Part shown: positions 24,839-34,556 of the stretch, one piece after another | Layout: each line of letters begins with the position of its first letter | Position numbering within the stretch: the first letter of the stretch is position 1 | Assembly (NCBI RefSeq): GCF_001625445.1 | Contig: NZ_LWHG01000021.1 | Span: 124,001 to 188,000, forward strand | Direction: 5' to 3' | Source: Haladaptatus sp. R4 | GTDB lineage: Archaea; Halobacteriota; Halobacteria; Halobacteriales; Haladaptataceae | Length of the DNA stretch: 64,000 nucleotides | Notes under the pieces: generated by a model | Database searches by the model: none | The model's input: the letters and a program-made list of their open reading frames with translations, nothing else | What the model was told of the DNA's origin: nothing | Made by a program: the position numbers and the translations under genes

Positions 24839-26462
24839 TCACCAGAGGACGTGCGGCCAGACGAACTGGAACAGCACCCAGATGAGTCCGGTGAGGATGA
24901 CGGTCATTATCAGGTTCAACACGACCCCGGCGCGCATCATCTGTTCCTGCTTGAGATAGCCGCTCCCGAAGACGATGGCGTTCGGCGGGGTCGCGACGGG
25001 GAGCGCGAACGCGAAACTCGCCGCGATGGCCCCCGAAACGGAGAGAAAGACGGCGGCGGCGACGTCCGTCAGTCCGAGCGTGGCCGCGAAGACGCTCCCG
25101 ATGCTGATGAGGATAGGAATGATGATGGTCGCCGTGGCGGTGTTCGAGGTCATCTCCGTCAGGAAGATGACGAGGAGGACGACCACGCCGACGACGAGGA
25201 CGATGGCGCGCGCCGGTGAGCGATTTGAAGACCGAGTTCGATATCCACTCGGTCGCGCCCGTCGTCGCCAGCGCGTCGGCGAGCGCGATGCCGCCGCCGA
25301 ACAGGAGGATGGTCCCCCAGTCGATGTCCACGAGGTCGTCCCACTCCATCGTGTCCGCCAGCACGAGCGCCGGAACCGAGGCGAGGCCGACGACGACGTA
25401 GTAGAGCATGCCCTGGTGGCCGTCGATGCCGAAGACGCTCGTTCCCTCTCCGCCGAACAGCGTGACCGCCCACGACGACGGCAAGTACCCGCCGATGAAG
25501 TCGCCCAACCCGCCGACGACCCACAGGAGGGCGGTCGCGGTGAAGATGAGCGCGACGCGCTTGCCGCGCGGACTCAACTCGCCTTCCTCTTCGAGGTACT
25601 GACTGGCCATCTCCTGAGCGTCGCTCACGTCGTCTATCTGCGGCGGATAGAGGAGATACGTCAGGACGTACCAGACGATGGGGAGCGTGATGGCGACGAC
25701 CGGAACGCCGATGATCAACCACTGGGCGAAACCTATCTCGTAGCCCAGAATCTCGTTCAGTTGCGAGGCCAGCACCGCGTTGGGCGGCGTCCCGATGAGC
25801 GTCCCGACGCCGCCGACGCTGGCCGCGTAGGCGGTTCCGAGAAGCATCGAGACGTGGAGGTTGGTGAACGGTTCGTCCCCGCCTTCAACAGCGACGGTCC
25901 CGCCGTCGGGGGCGGGCGACGAGTCGGACGACCCTCCTGGAACTGCCGAACCCGCCGCTTCGACCGTCTCGCGGCCCAGTACCTGCGAGAGGACGCCGAG
26001 CGCGATGGGCGTCATCATCGCCGCCGTCGCCGTGTTCGACACCCACATCGAGAGGAACGCCGTCGCCAGCATTACGGAGAGGACGAGTCGGCGCGGCGAG
26101 GACCCCATCACGGACATTATCCAGAGGGCGATCCGGCGGTCGATGTCGTACTTCTGGAGCGCGTTCGCCAGCATGAACCCGGCGATGAACAGGAATATGA
26201 GGTGGTTCGCGAAACCCGCCAGCGCGTCGTCGAGATCGGCGTACACGCCGAACATCGTGAGCACGACGGGGATCGATAGCGCCGTCACCGCCAGCGGAAG
26301 CGTCCCTGTCACCCAGAGAAAGCCCGCGAAGAACATCGTTGCGAACGCGAACTGCCCGCGGACCGAAAGCCCGGCGGGCGTCGGGGCGGCGGCGATTACC
26401 GCCGTCCCGATAAGCGCGATAACGAAGAGAACGAGTCGCCTGCGTGGATCCGTCTGTGTCAT
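24839..26462 (-). pseudogene. SLC13/DASS-family anion transporter, frameshifted
   Basis: From the ATG at 26462 the frame encodes a divalent-anion:Na+ symporter with the N-terminal repeat motif SNTATAAMMTPIA and GTPPNAVLASQL. After SNSVFKSLTGA (near 25215) the frame turns into an Arg/His-rich nonsense tail. The proper C-terminal repeat (TEMTSNTATATIIIPI and VATPPNAIVFGSG) continues in another frame to the stop at 24839. The break lies in the alternating GCGCGCG at 25206-25213, so loss of a CG pair or gain of one base explains it. Substrates of the family are di- or tricarboxylates or sulfate. It converges with larA. Confidence 0.85.
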
Positions 26463-26486
26463 TGGCAAGCAGACGCATGGATTCGG

Positions 26487-26517
26487 CACGATTAATTCTT
26501 TCTCAGATTTGTGAGAA
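26487..26517 (-). promoter_or_regulatory. Promoter of the SLC13 transporter with adjacent inverted repeat
   Basis: On the minus strand a TATA-like GAATTAAT (about 26498-26491) is placed for a leaderless start at 26462. Directly upstream, TTCTCA (26500-26505) and TGAGAA (26512-26517) form a perfect 6-bp dyad with a 6-nt spacer, a likely regulator site. The remaining sequence up to 26694 shows no gene. Confidence 0.45.
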
Positions 26518-26694
26518 TTATAACTGAATCGGAACTTACGGTTGTACTTTTAGATTATATCGTATGGATCCGAAGATTTCCGTCGATGTCTGAAGTTATC
26601 TCAGTAATCGTGTTCCGCGACGTCTCCACCGAACTGAATATCGAAGTTATTCCGATTGGCCGAGGTTTATGTCCGGCGTGGGAGAAGCCCCAAC

Positions 26695-26868
26695 ATGGAA
26701 GAAGCACAGAGGCCTAACGTTCACGGCGAACTATGGAGGGGCATCGGCGTCGGCCTGCCGCTCGGGACCGGCGTCGGAATCGTCACTGGGGAGTTGGCCG
26801 TGTGGATGGCCATCGGTTCGGCAGCGGGTATCGCGCTCGGTACTATCCTGACCCGAAGACAGGGATAG
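26695..26868 (+). CDS. Small glycine-rich membrane protein
   Basis: Protein of 57 residues: a polar N-terminus (MEEAQRPNVHGELWRG), then two Gly-rich hydrophobic segments (IGVGLPLGTGVGIVTGELA and VWMAIGSAAGIALGTIL) and a basic end (TRRQG). The Gly spacing suggests tightly packed helices, like other small haloarchaeal membrane proteins. No function is known. It converges with the Lhr-type helicase gene, 7 nt away. Confidence 0.65.
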   Translation: MEEAQRPNVHGELWRGIGVGLPLGTGVGIVTGELAVWMAIGSAAGIALGTILTRRQG

Positions 26869-26875
26869 GAAGAAG

Positions 26876-29581
26876 TCATTCCTCCGCAATCAAATCCATG
26901 ACGCGGTCGTGGAACTCCTGTAACACGGCGCTCTCGTCCTCCGCGAGCACCACGTCGCTGGCCATCAGCGTCGCCAACCCGAACGCACGCGGGGTCGGCG
27001 ATTCGACGCGGTGTTGAACGACGTCGATGTCGCCGTCCTGTACCTTCCCCAGAATCTCCTCGACGGATTCGAGCGCGAGTTTGTCCTCCACGATTTCGCG
27101 GTACGTTTCCTCCATGACGGCGAACTCGTCCAACTCGTCGGCGAACCCGAGCAGCATCTCGCTCGACACCTGCTGTTCGCTGGCGGACTTCTCGTAGCCC
27201 TTGTAGCGCTTGAGGATCATCAGCGAGCGCGTCGCGTTGATGCGGAAGTAACGCTGGAGCAGGTCGGTACCCGAGAGCGCGGCGCGCAAATCCCCACGCA
27301 CTTCGTCGGGGTCGATGTCCGCGAGGATTCCCGGCACGTCCACCTTCCGGTTCAGCGGCATCGAGACCGTGAAGCCGTTGTCCGCGACGGCGACCCCGAC
27401 GTTCGTGTTGGCGGCCTGCGCACAGCGGTAGGCGACCACGCGCGAGAGGCCGTCGTTGAACTTCCTGCCGTAGTTCGAGTGGACGTAGTAGTGGCGCTGG
27501 TACTCCTCTCTGTCCATCACGATTTCTATCGTCAACCGCGTATCCGTGCTCACGCTTTCCGGTCCGGCGTACCGGACCTGCTCGTCGAACATCCGCGCGA
27601 GCGCCCGGACGCTGTTCTCGTCCAGCGGGAACTCCCGGAGCCACACCCGAACCGCTGGTTTTCCACGGTCGGTCAACCGCGAGAGCAGTTCGCCCTGAAA
27701 TGCGGCGATTTCCCGTCCCAAATCGTACGAGAGCGGCAGGCGCTCGGAGAACCACGACGGTACCGTCGGGCGGGCGCTGGTACGGTCGGCGTACACCTTG
27801 GACCCGCGACGGTACTTGTACTCGAAGTGCTGACCGCCGAGGACGAACACGTCTCCCTTCTCCAGCGTGTCGAGGTACCCCTCGTCCAGATCACCGACCC
27901 ACTCGTTGTCCGCGCGGGTGAACACGTCGCAGGTGAACGAGTCCGGAATCGTCCCGATGTTGGTCATGTAGATGACGCGGGCGAGTCGGCCACGTTTGCC
28001 CATCAACGGTTCGTCGACCGGGTACTCGGGGTAATGGTACTCGCCGTCCGGCGGGTCGTTCTCGTCGCGCCAGACTTTCGCGTACACGTTCCTGTCCTCC
28101 ATTCCCTCGTAGCCAGCCGTGAGATACTGCAAAAGCGACTCCCACTTTTCGTCCGAGTAATCCCGGTACGGATACGCTCGCCGAAGGGTGGCCTTCACGT
28201 CCGACTCCGGGCGCACCTCGTTGATGGCCATCCCGTACACCTGCTGGGCCGCCACGTCCTGTGCGTTCTCGGGGATGAACACGCGGTCCACGAACCCCTC
28301 CTCGGCCTTCTTCAGCATGACCGCACACTCGACCAGTTCGTCCCGGTCCAGCGCGACGACGCGTCCGATGACGGTCTGTCCGAGTCGGTGACCCGCCCGT
28401 CCGACCCGCTGGAGCAGTGAGGCCACGCTCTTCGGCGAACCGACCTGCACCACCAAATCGATGTGCGGCATGTCGATACCGAGTTCGAGGCTGGTCGAGG
28501 TCGTCACCACGTCCAGTTCGCCGTCCTTCAGTTGTCCCTCGATCCGTTGGCGAGACTCCTTCGAGAGGCTACCGTGGTGACAGCCGGAATTCTCCTCGTC
28601 GTACTCGGAGAACTTCTCGCGCAGGTTCTGCAGGACGCGCTCGGCCCCCGACCGCGTGTTCGTGAAGACGAGCGTGTTGGTGTGCGACTGGATCAGTTCG
28701 TGCAGTTGGTCGTAAAATCGCTCCTGCACGACGGCCCGCGGCGTGTGCACGAGGTCGTCGGTCGGACACTGGAGTTCGAGGTCGAACTCGCGGACGAACC
28801 GCGTGTCAACTATCTCGTACTCTCGGCTTTCCCCGCCGGGTTCCGCCCTGCCGACGAGGAACTCCGCGATGTCCGACAGCGGTTCGACCGTCGCGGAACA
28901 ACCGATTCTCGTCGGCGAGTCGGCGATGTTCTCCAGTCGTTCGAGACTGACGGAGAGATGCGTGCCGCGTTTGCCGTCGGCGAGGCTGTGGATTTCGTCC
29001 ACGATGACGTACTCGACGGTTCTGAGTTTGTCGCGGAACTTCGGCGAGTTGAGCAGGATGGCGAGCGTTTCCGGGGTGGTGTTGAGGATGTGGGGCGTCT
29101 CGTCGAGCATCTTCTGTCGCGCCGCCGAATCGGTGTCCCCGTGTCGGATGGCGTGGCGGACCTCGCTCACGTCGTCCATCTTGTCCTCGATTCCCGAAAG
29201 TGGGAGTTCGAGGTTGCGGTGGATATCGTTCGCCAACGACTTCAGCGGCGAGACGTACAGACAGTAGACCGAATTGTCCAGCCCGGAATCCTGCTCGCGG
29301 CGAAACAGTTCGTTCACGATGGCGGTGAACGACGCGAGCGTCTTCCCGCTCCCGGTCGGCGACGCGATGAGGGCGTTCTCGTGGGAGTGAATCAGCGGAA
29401 TCGCCTCGCGCTGTGGCGGCGTGAAGAACCCGCCGTTCCCGGGGACGAATTCGCCGAACTGTTCGACCCACCACTCCCGCACTGCCGGTTCGAGGAGACC
29501 GAGGGTTTCCTCGTCGGCGATTTCGACCGTCTCGGGGTCGAAATCCAACTCCTCGCGGGCCAACAGCCCTCTCGCATCCAT
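26876..29581 (-). CDS. Lhr-family ATP-dependent DNA helicase
   Basis: Superfamily 2 helicase of 901 residues from the ATG at 29581 (MDARGLLAREELDFD); the 29-residue upstream extension to 29668 is unlikely. Motif Q/I are FFTPPQREAIPLI and ASPTGSGKTLASF, motif II is VIVDEIHSLADGKRGTHL (DEIH, Lhr type), motif III CSAT, motif IV-V TSTSLELGIDMPHIDLVVQ and motif VI QRVGRAGHRLG. The long C-terminal region beyond about residue 430 matches the Lhr winged-helix and beta-sheet domains. Archaeal Lhr proteins act in repair of stalled or damaged DNA and prefer 3'-tailed or forked substrates. Confidence 0.92.
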   Translation of the reverse strand: MDARGLLAREELDFDPETVEIADEETLGLLEPAVREWWVEQFGEFVPGNGGFFTPPQREAIPLIHSHENALIASPTGSGKTLASFTAIVNELFRREQDSGLDNSVYCLYVSPLKSLANDIHRNLELPLSGIEDKMDDVSEVRHAIRHGDTDSAARQKMLDETPHILNTTPETLAILLNSPKFRDKLRTVEYVIVDEIHSLADGKRGTHLSVSLERLENIADSPTRIGCSATVEPLSDIAEFLVGRAEPGGESREYEIVDTRFVREFDLELQCPTDDLVHTPRAVVQERFYDQLHELIQSHTNTLVFTNTRSGAERVLQNLREKFSEYDEENSGCHHGSLSKESRQRIEGQLKDGELDVVTTSTSLELGIDMPHIDLVVQVGSPKSVASLLQRVGRAGHRLGQTVIGRVVALDRDELVECAVMLKKAEEGFVDRVFIPENAQDVAAQQVYGMAINEVRPESDVKATLRRAYPYRDYSDEKWESLLQYLTAGYEGMEDRNVYAKVWRDENDPPDGEYHYPEYPVDEPLMGKRGRLARVIYMTNIGTIPDSFTCDVFTRADNEWVGDLDEGYLDTLEKGDVFVLGGQHFEYKYRRGSKVYADRTSARPTVPSWFSERLPLSYDLGREIAAFQGELLSRLTDRGKPAVRVWLREFPLDENSVRALARMFDEQVRYAGPESVSTDTRLTIEIVMDREEYQRHYYVHSNYGRKFNDGLSRVVAYRCAQAANTNVGVAVADNGFTVSMPLNRKVDVPGILADIDPDEVRGDLRAALSGTDLLQRYFRINATRSLMILKRYKGYEKSASEQQVSSEMLLGFADELDEFAVMEETYREIVEDKLALESVEEILGKVQDGDIDVVQHRVESPTPRAFGLATLMASDVVLAEDESAVLQEFHDRVMDLIAEE

Positions 29582-29642
29582 TTGTTCCGCGTTGGTAGCG
29601 GGCGGCAAAGAGGGTTGTGCCAGCGGGGTGAAAGTGAAATCG

Positions 29643-30773
29643 TTACTCGAACTCCACGACGCCCTCACGATACCGCTTTACCGTTTTATCCGTGTCCGGA
29701 ATCGAGAGCGACGACGCGTCGGTCGTCCCGTTCGTTCCGGCGCTCGTGTTGTTCGTCCCGCCGGAAGCGCCGGAACTCCCGTCGCTCGTCCGCTCCACGA
29801 TGGTTCCGCCAGCGCCGACGGCGACGTCGACGCCGTTGGACCCGTTCGAGACGCCGAGCAGTTTGGTCGAAACGGGGGTCCGGTACCGCGTCCACTGTCC
29901 TGCCGACTGACGTTCGTACACCTTCCCGCCGTTGCCCGCGGCCAGTCCGTTCTCGCCGTCGCGGTCGATGGCGCGGATTCCCTGCTTGTCGTCGTCGATG
30001 ACGTGCGGCGTCCAGCGGAACCCGTCGTAGCGGTAGACGGTGCCGCCGCCCGCCGAGACGTTCACGTCCTTCGGGCCGACGCTGGCGATGTCGAAGAACG
30101 CGCCGCCCGCGAAGTCGATGCCGATTCTCGACCACTTCCCTCCACCGTCGGTCGTCTTCGCGACGAACTGGCTCGTGCTACAGACGTGGCCCTTCTTCCG
30201 CGAATGGAAGTCGATGCCGGGGATGGTCGAACCGCCGCCGGGTTTGATGACTTTCTTGTACTTTATCACGCCGCTGTCCTGCCGGATGCCGACGAGCAGT
30301 TCGCCCGACCCGTTGACGAAGTAGAGTCGTTCGTCCGTGTCCGCGTTTCCGGTGACGGCGACGTCCTCCCACGTGCTCGTCTTGCCCTTCGGCGCGGAGT
30401 AGTTGGTCAGCGTCTCGGTCGCGACGTTGTACTCGCCGATGACGCCGCTCCCGCCGACGAACCAGATGGCCTTCCCGTCGTCGGTGACGTCCACGCCCGT
30501 CAGCGGGCGACTCCGCGCCTGTGGCCCGTATTCGACCACCTTCTGCCAGCCACTCGCACGGCGGGCGAGGACGTCCCCGCCAGCGCCGACCGCGAACGGC
30601 CCTTCGACCGTCTCGACCGCACCGTGGAGCGTCTTCGTCGTCGGCGACTCGACTTCCGACCAGCCGTTCTCCGCCGATTTTGCTCGCGCCGCACCGAGAA
30701 CCGTACCGCCGACCGCCGTCGCCGTTACTGCCGATACCTGCACGAACTTCCGCCGGGAGAGTCGTTGGGACAT
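29643..30773 (-). CDS. Tat-exported Ycf48-like beta-propeller protein
   Basis: Secreted protein of 376 residues. The N-terminus MSQRLSRRKFVQVSAVTATA is a twin-arginine signal. The mature part consists of repeated four-stranded blades of about 45 residues with motifs such as GPFAVGAGGDVLAR, IWFVGGSGVIGEYN and GLAAGNGGKVYER, typical of Ycf48/sortilin-type propellers. A Ser/Gly/Thr linker (about residues 330-355) precedes a short polar end. Plant and cyanobacterial Ycf48 help assemble photosystem II; haloarchaeal relatives have unknown roles, perhaps as extracellular scaffolds. An AT-rich tract near 30801-30860 holds its promoter. Confidence 0.8.
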   Translation of the reverse strand: MSQRLSRRKFVQVSAVTATAVGGTVLGAARAKSAENGWSEVESPTTKTLHGAVETVEGPFAVGAGGDVLARRASGWQKVVEYGPQARSRPLTGVDVTDDGKAIWFVGGSGVIGEYNVATETLTNYSAPKGKTSTWEDVAVTGNADTDERLYFVNGSGELLVGIRQDSGVIKYKKVIKPGGGSTIPGIDFHSRKKGHVCSTSQFVAKTTDGGGKWSRIGIDFAGGAFFDIASVGPKDVNVSAGGGTVYRYDGFRWTPHVIDDDKQGIRAIDRDGENGLAAGNGGKVYERQSAGQWTRYRTPVSTKLLGVSNGSNGVDVAVGAGGTIVERTSDGSSGASGGTNNTSAGTNGTTDASSLSIPDTDKTVKRYREGVVEFE

Positions 30774-30941
30774 AGCCGAGTAAACGATCGGTACGAATAG
30801 TGTTAATTATGATACAAAGTATGGGAAAATAGAGTGAATATATTGAATAATTCGAGATCATCTCGTCATTTGGACGAGAGTTGAGAAGAAACGGGGGTCA
30901 GGAATCGGGTGGAAGTCGTCCGTCGTCCTTCCCGTCGTCAG

Positions 30942-31348
30942 TCAGCCTTCGGCGAGCCGTTCGATTTCACCGAGCGCGCGCTGACAGATGGGCGCGTACG
31001 CCGTCGCCAGAATCGGGACCTCGAAGACGACGCAGCACCCGCCATCGAGCGCTTCGACGCGATGGCCGGTCGCCGAGACGTTCGCCACGTCCCACGTCCA
31101 GCGAAAGTCCTCACAGGAGGTGATTTCGAACGGAAGCGGCATGCCGAACGCGGTTTCGATTCTCCCCCTCGACCCCGCTCGAATCACCCGGTCGGCACAA
31201 TCGACGCCGGTGACGGACGGTCCCCACGCCGGCCAGTAGGTCGTGTCGGTCAGAATTTCCCACGCCGCATCCGGGGATGCGTCGATGTCCCGCGAGACGG
31301 CGAGATGACGACGTCGGGACCGCGTTCGAAACGAACCTCGCTGTCCAT
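30942..31348 (-). pseudogene. SRPBCC/START-fold protein, frameshifted
   Basis: The C-terminal frame reads SRDIDASPDAAWEILTDTTYW...WPAWGPSVTGV, the classic start of polyketide-cyclase/SRPBCC domains, but has no start codon in frame. A good start (MDSEVRFERGPDVVIS, ATG at 31348) lies just upstream in another frame. One missing base near 31299-31301 (TCGCCGTC to TCGGCCGTC on the minus strand) would join them into a 135-residue protein. The family binds hydrophobic ligands in a helix-grip cavity; the ligand is unknown. It is 74 nt downstream of the peptidase-like gene on the same strand. Confidence 0.75.
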
Positions 31349-31422
31349 ACGAAACCTGTGTGCTTATCCGGGAAATCGGTACCGACTACGAGCGTTCGGT
31401 CACGAGCGCCCGTCCCCGGATA

Positions 31423-32531
31423 TCAGTCGAACAACTGTCGAACCAGCTTTGCCCACTCTTCGTCCTCGTGTTCGTTCAGGACCACCCCGACCGATTCGTC
31501 GGAGCTTTCGGTCCCATCGCCCGACTGCCGTCTGAACCGGTCGAATCGTCGGACGAACTGTCGTCGGAATCGCTCGCGTCGGACGAGTTGTTGCCCGAAT
31601 CGCCATCACCCGAACTGCTATCGTCGGAACCGCTGTCATCCGAACTGCTGTCGTCGGAACTGCTGCCGTCGGAATCGGTCGTGTCGTTCGAATCGCCGCC
31701 GGAACCTCCCGAGGACCCCGAAACGTCGCGGATCGAATACTGGTCGAGGAGATACGCCACGACGTGAAGCGTCCAGTTCACCCGCGTTTCCAGGTCCGTC
31801 TCGTACCGCGTCGTTTCCACGATGAAGCCGGGTTTGTGGAGGTCGGCGTCCACCTTGTGTATCAACAGGGGACGGGTCCCGTCGATCAGGTTCCCGCGCT
31901 TGAACCGGTAGTAGTCCTTCCGGTCGCCCAGATAGTTCTCGTTCACGTATTTCGCGGCCTTCGTCGCGTTTCCTCTCGCCCCTTTCACCGTCGTGGGGTA
32001 GATGGCCTGACCGACGCCGTCCGGGCCGACGTTCTCCTTATAAATGCCCTGTGAGCTATGGAGGTTGAACACCAAATCGGCGTCGTGGTCGGTGATGACG
32101 CCCCAGATGGCTCGCGCGAGCGGTGTCGATGGCGTCTTTCCGGGCGGGAACTGTCGGTTGAGGTTCCCCTTCTCGTTCGAGTAGGTGTCCTTCTCGATGG
32201 CGACCGGGTTCGATTTGGGAATCAAAACGAGTGTTCCCCTGTCGATGGACCACTCGCTCATCCGCTCGGCCGCTTTGTATCCTGCCGGTTCGTTGCCGTG
32301 CATCCCGCCGACAACGACCGCGGTTGGGCCGGACGACCCCGAATCGATGACGACGACTTCCGTCTCGTCGGGTGTTCCCTCACGAATCTTGTACGTATCC
32401 CTCGAACTCGCGGCTCCGAGACCGGTTGTCGAGTAGCCGAGCGCCGTGGCCGCGACCGCTGTCGTCCCCAGTTGCAGGAACGTTCGCCGACTCGTCTGCC
32501 TGTCCGAAGTATCGTTCGTTGATTTTGTCAT
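31423..32531 (-). pseudogene. Tat-exported aspartoacylase/M14-like zinc hydrolase with Ser/Asp-rich tail, frameshifted
   Basis: From the ATG at 32531 a Tat signal (SRRTFLQLGTTAVAATALG) precedes a succinylglutamate-desuccinylase/M14-type domain with zinc ligands in VVVGGMHGNEPAGY (HxxE) and FNLHSSQGIY (His). A Ser/Asp-rich region follows from about residue 275. As written, the frame ends abruptly at 31476 after RAMGPKAPTNRSGWS. Adding a G to the GGG run at 31520-31522 restores an acidic tail with DESVGVVLNEHEDEEW and FD before a TGA at 31423, which fits halophilic composition better. The hydrolase substrate outside the cell is unknown. Confidence 0.72.
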
Positions 32532-33223
32532 GAAGCACCCATTCCTACACCACCATTGACATTTTGTTATAGACTCCCTGTAGGGTAAATCAGTAAGAAA
32601 AACGTTCTGAACGGTTCCCGACGCGAAGCGCAACCGGTCGTACACGCCCCCAGACTTCGCTGTACGGGAGGAGTTGGTCGGTGCTACATTTCATACTGAT
32701 TGGATATCGGGAGCGTTTCGATAGTCGCATCAAGCGGGTCCTCGCCCACGAGTACGTCGCTCCTCACGTCACGGACGGAAAGCATCTATTCCGCCGAAAT
32801 ACGTCCCTCTCGACCGGTTATCGCCGTTCGGGATTTGATGTCCACTGACGACGTTCAGATCCAATCATCTTCATTCAGATGCAATCGTCTTCACTATCAC
32901 CGCGGACGGGGCGTTTCGTCCACGAGATGCGAGCAGACGGTGTCGCACACTCATCGACCGGCGACGAAGGATGGTCGAAGACGCTCCCGACGAATCTCGG
33001 ACGGAATCCCCGACAACGACGCTGAAATCGCCGTCCTCGCCGGAATACTCGTCCGTGCTGTTCCCGGGGTAGTCGTCCCGGTCCACCCCTGCGGTCGAAC
33101 TCCGGCCTGCGAGTTCGACATCGAGCGACGGCCGTTCCACATAGATATGTGACTATCAACCATCCTCACTGCTACCGTTTTTCACTGCTGAAGCTTTTTC
33201 ACCTTCCCGACGAGAGGGTACGT
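32532..33223. other. 692-nt region without a confident gene
   Basis: No open frame here has a recognised motif. A minus-strand frame 32871-33140 (89 residues, D/S-rich in places) and two overlapping frames on the same strand are all comparably unconvincing. The promoter of the secreted hydrolase lies near 32560-32590 (AT-rich TTGACATTTTGTTATAG). The plus-strand MBL gene promoter probably lies at 33175-33200 (TTTTTCACTGC...TTTTTCACC). The middle could hold a decayed gene. Confidence 0.4.
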
Positions 33224-33958
33224 ATGCGAATCACGTTTCTCGGCACGGGAAGCGCGATGCCGACCGGGAGTCGGTTTCAATCGGGCATCGTCGTCGAAGC
33301 GGACGGGCGTCGCGTCCTCGTGGACTGCGGCAGTGGCGTCATCCACCGCCTCCAGCAGTCCGGCGTCGGCTACGAAAACATCTCGACCGTCCTCCTGACT
33401 CACCACCACGTCGACCACGTTTCGGACCTCATGCCCCTCCTGAAGGCCCGGTGGCTTGCCGGGGAGGAACACCTCGAAGTCGTCGGCCCCACCGGAACGA
33501 AACGCCTCCTCGACGGGTTGCTCTCCGTACACGACTATCTCGACGGGAAAATCGACCTGCAAGTACGCGAAATCACCCCCGACGAGGAGTTCGACGTCGC
33601 GGGATTCAGCGTCGAAGGGTTCGAGACGCGCCACTCGATGGACTGTCTGGCGTACAAGTTCGAGGACGAGTTCACGTTCAGCGGCGACAGCGAGGCGTTT
33701 TCCGGGTTGGCGAACTTCGCCGACGGCAGCGCCGTCCTCGTCCACGACTGTTCGTTCCCCGACGAGGTGGACGTGTCGAACCACCCGACGCCGTCGCAAC
33801 TCGGCGAGGCGCTCTCCGGGACGGACATCGGACGCGTGTATCTCACCCACCTCTACCCGCACACGGACGGCAAACACGAAGCGATGTTGAAGTCGATTGC
33901 GGCGGAGTACGACGGCGATGTCGGATTCGCGGAAGACCTGCTGTCCGTCGAAATCTAA
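33224..33958 (+). CDS. Metallo-beta-lactamase fold hydrolase, ribonuclease Z-like
   Basis: Protein of 244 residues from the ATG at 33224. The MBL signature is LLTHHHVDHVSDLMPL (HxHxDH) near residues 65-70, preceded by the N-terminal MRITFLGTGSAMPTGSRFQS and VLVDCGSGVIHRL, typical of RNase Z/ElaC-type proteins. Later ligands are in ETRHSMDC, FSGDSEAF and YLTHLYPH. It lacks the long exosite arm of true tRNase Z and is shorter than RNase Z (about 300 residues), so it may be another phosphodiesterase. It converges with the next gene, overlapping by 4 nt. Confidence 0.85.
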   Translation: MRITFLGTGSAMPTGSRFQSGIVVEADGRRVLVDCGSGVIHRLQQSGVGYENISTVLLTHHHVDHVSDLMPLLKARWLAGEEHLEVVGPTGTKRLLDGLLSVHDYLDGKIDLQVREITPDEEFDVAGFSVEGFETRHSMDCLAYKFEDEFTFSGDSEAFSGLANFADGSAVLVHDCSFPDEVDVSNHPTPSQLGEALSGTDIGRVYLTHLYPHTDGKHEAMLKSIAAEYDGDVGFAEDLLSVEI

Positions 33959-34491
33959 CTTTCGACCGCCGACCGCTCCGCGGTATCGTGTGATCCGACC
34001 GAAACCGATTTTTCCGGCAGCGAAAAGTTGGCGACGCCGAGCGGCATCTCGCGTCCCCGAACCGTGAACACGCGGCGCAACCGAAGTTCGCCATCCATCC
34101 ACACGTCGTCGCTATCGACGCAGTGTTCGAGGCGAAGCGTTCCGCTCCCCTCGCCGCCGATTTTCTTGGCTTCGACGTTCTTCGGCAGCGTATCGAAGTG
34201 TTCGGTCCAGACGAACGAACAGACCGTCTCGCCCGCTTGCGTGTTCCCCCACCGAACGGCACCGCCGACGATGTGCGCGTCGAGCGTGCTGTCGTTGTCG
34301 AGTTCGAGTTCGACGGAAACCGACCCGTTCGACCGCTCCGCGGTTATCTCGCCGACGGAGACGTCGTTGACGAGCGGACCGAACATCTGGTCTTCGTACC
34401 GGTCGGAGAGTTTCAGGCCGACGACGGGAATCAGTCTGACGAAGTAGTAAACCGCGACGATAGCCAGTTTCCCCGCCAGATACAGAAACAT
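33955..34491 (-). CDS. Membrane-anchored protein of unknown function
   Basis: Protein of 178 residues from the ATG at 34491 (MFLYLAGKLAIVAVYYFVRLIP); the upstream TTG at 34500 is a less likely start. One N-terminal hydrophobic helix anchors a soluble beta-rich part with strands such as VSVELELDNDSTLDAHIVGG and VRWGNTQAGETVCSFVW, resembling a late-embryogenesis or immunoglobulin-like fold. Two cysteines are present. No homologous function comes to mind. It converges with the MBL gene by a 4-nt overlap and lies downstream of pelA on the same strand (65 nt gap). Confidence 0.72.
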   Translation of the reverse strand: MFLYLAGKLAIVAVYYFVRLIPVVGLKLSDRYEDQMFGPLVNDVSVGEITAERSNGSVSVELELDNDSTLDAHIVGGAVRWGNTQAGETVCSFVWTEHFDTLPKNVEAKKIGGEGSGTLRLEHCVDSDDVWMDGELRLRRVFTVRGREMPLGVANFSLPEKSVSVGSHDTAERSAVES

Positions 34492-34556
34492 CTGCGCCAA
34501 AATTCGCGGGGACGATGGTTAAGCGTTCTTGCCGGAACCCAAAAACCAGGTCGAGT

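Noticed and set aside
32871-33140. An 89-codon minus-strand frame
   Set aside because: Two further overlapping frames on the same strand are equally long; composition is ambiguous and no domain is recognisable.
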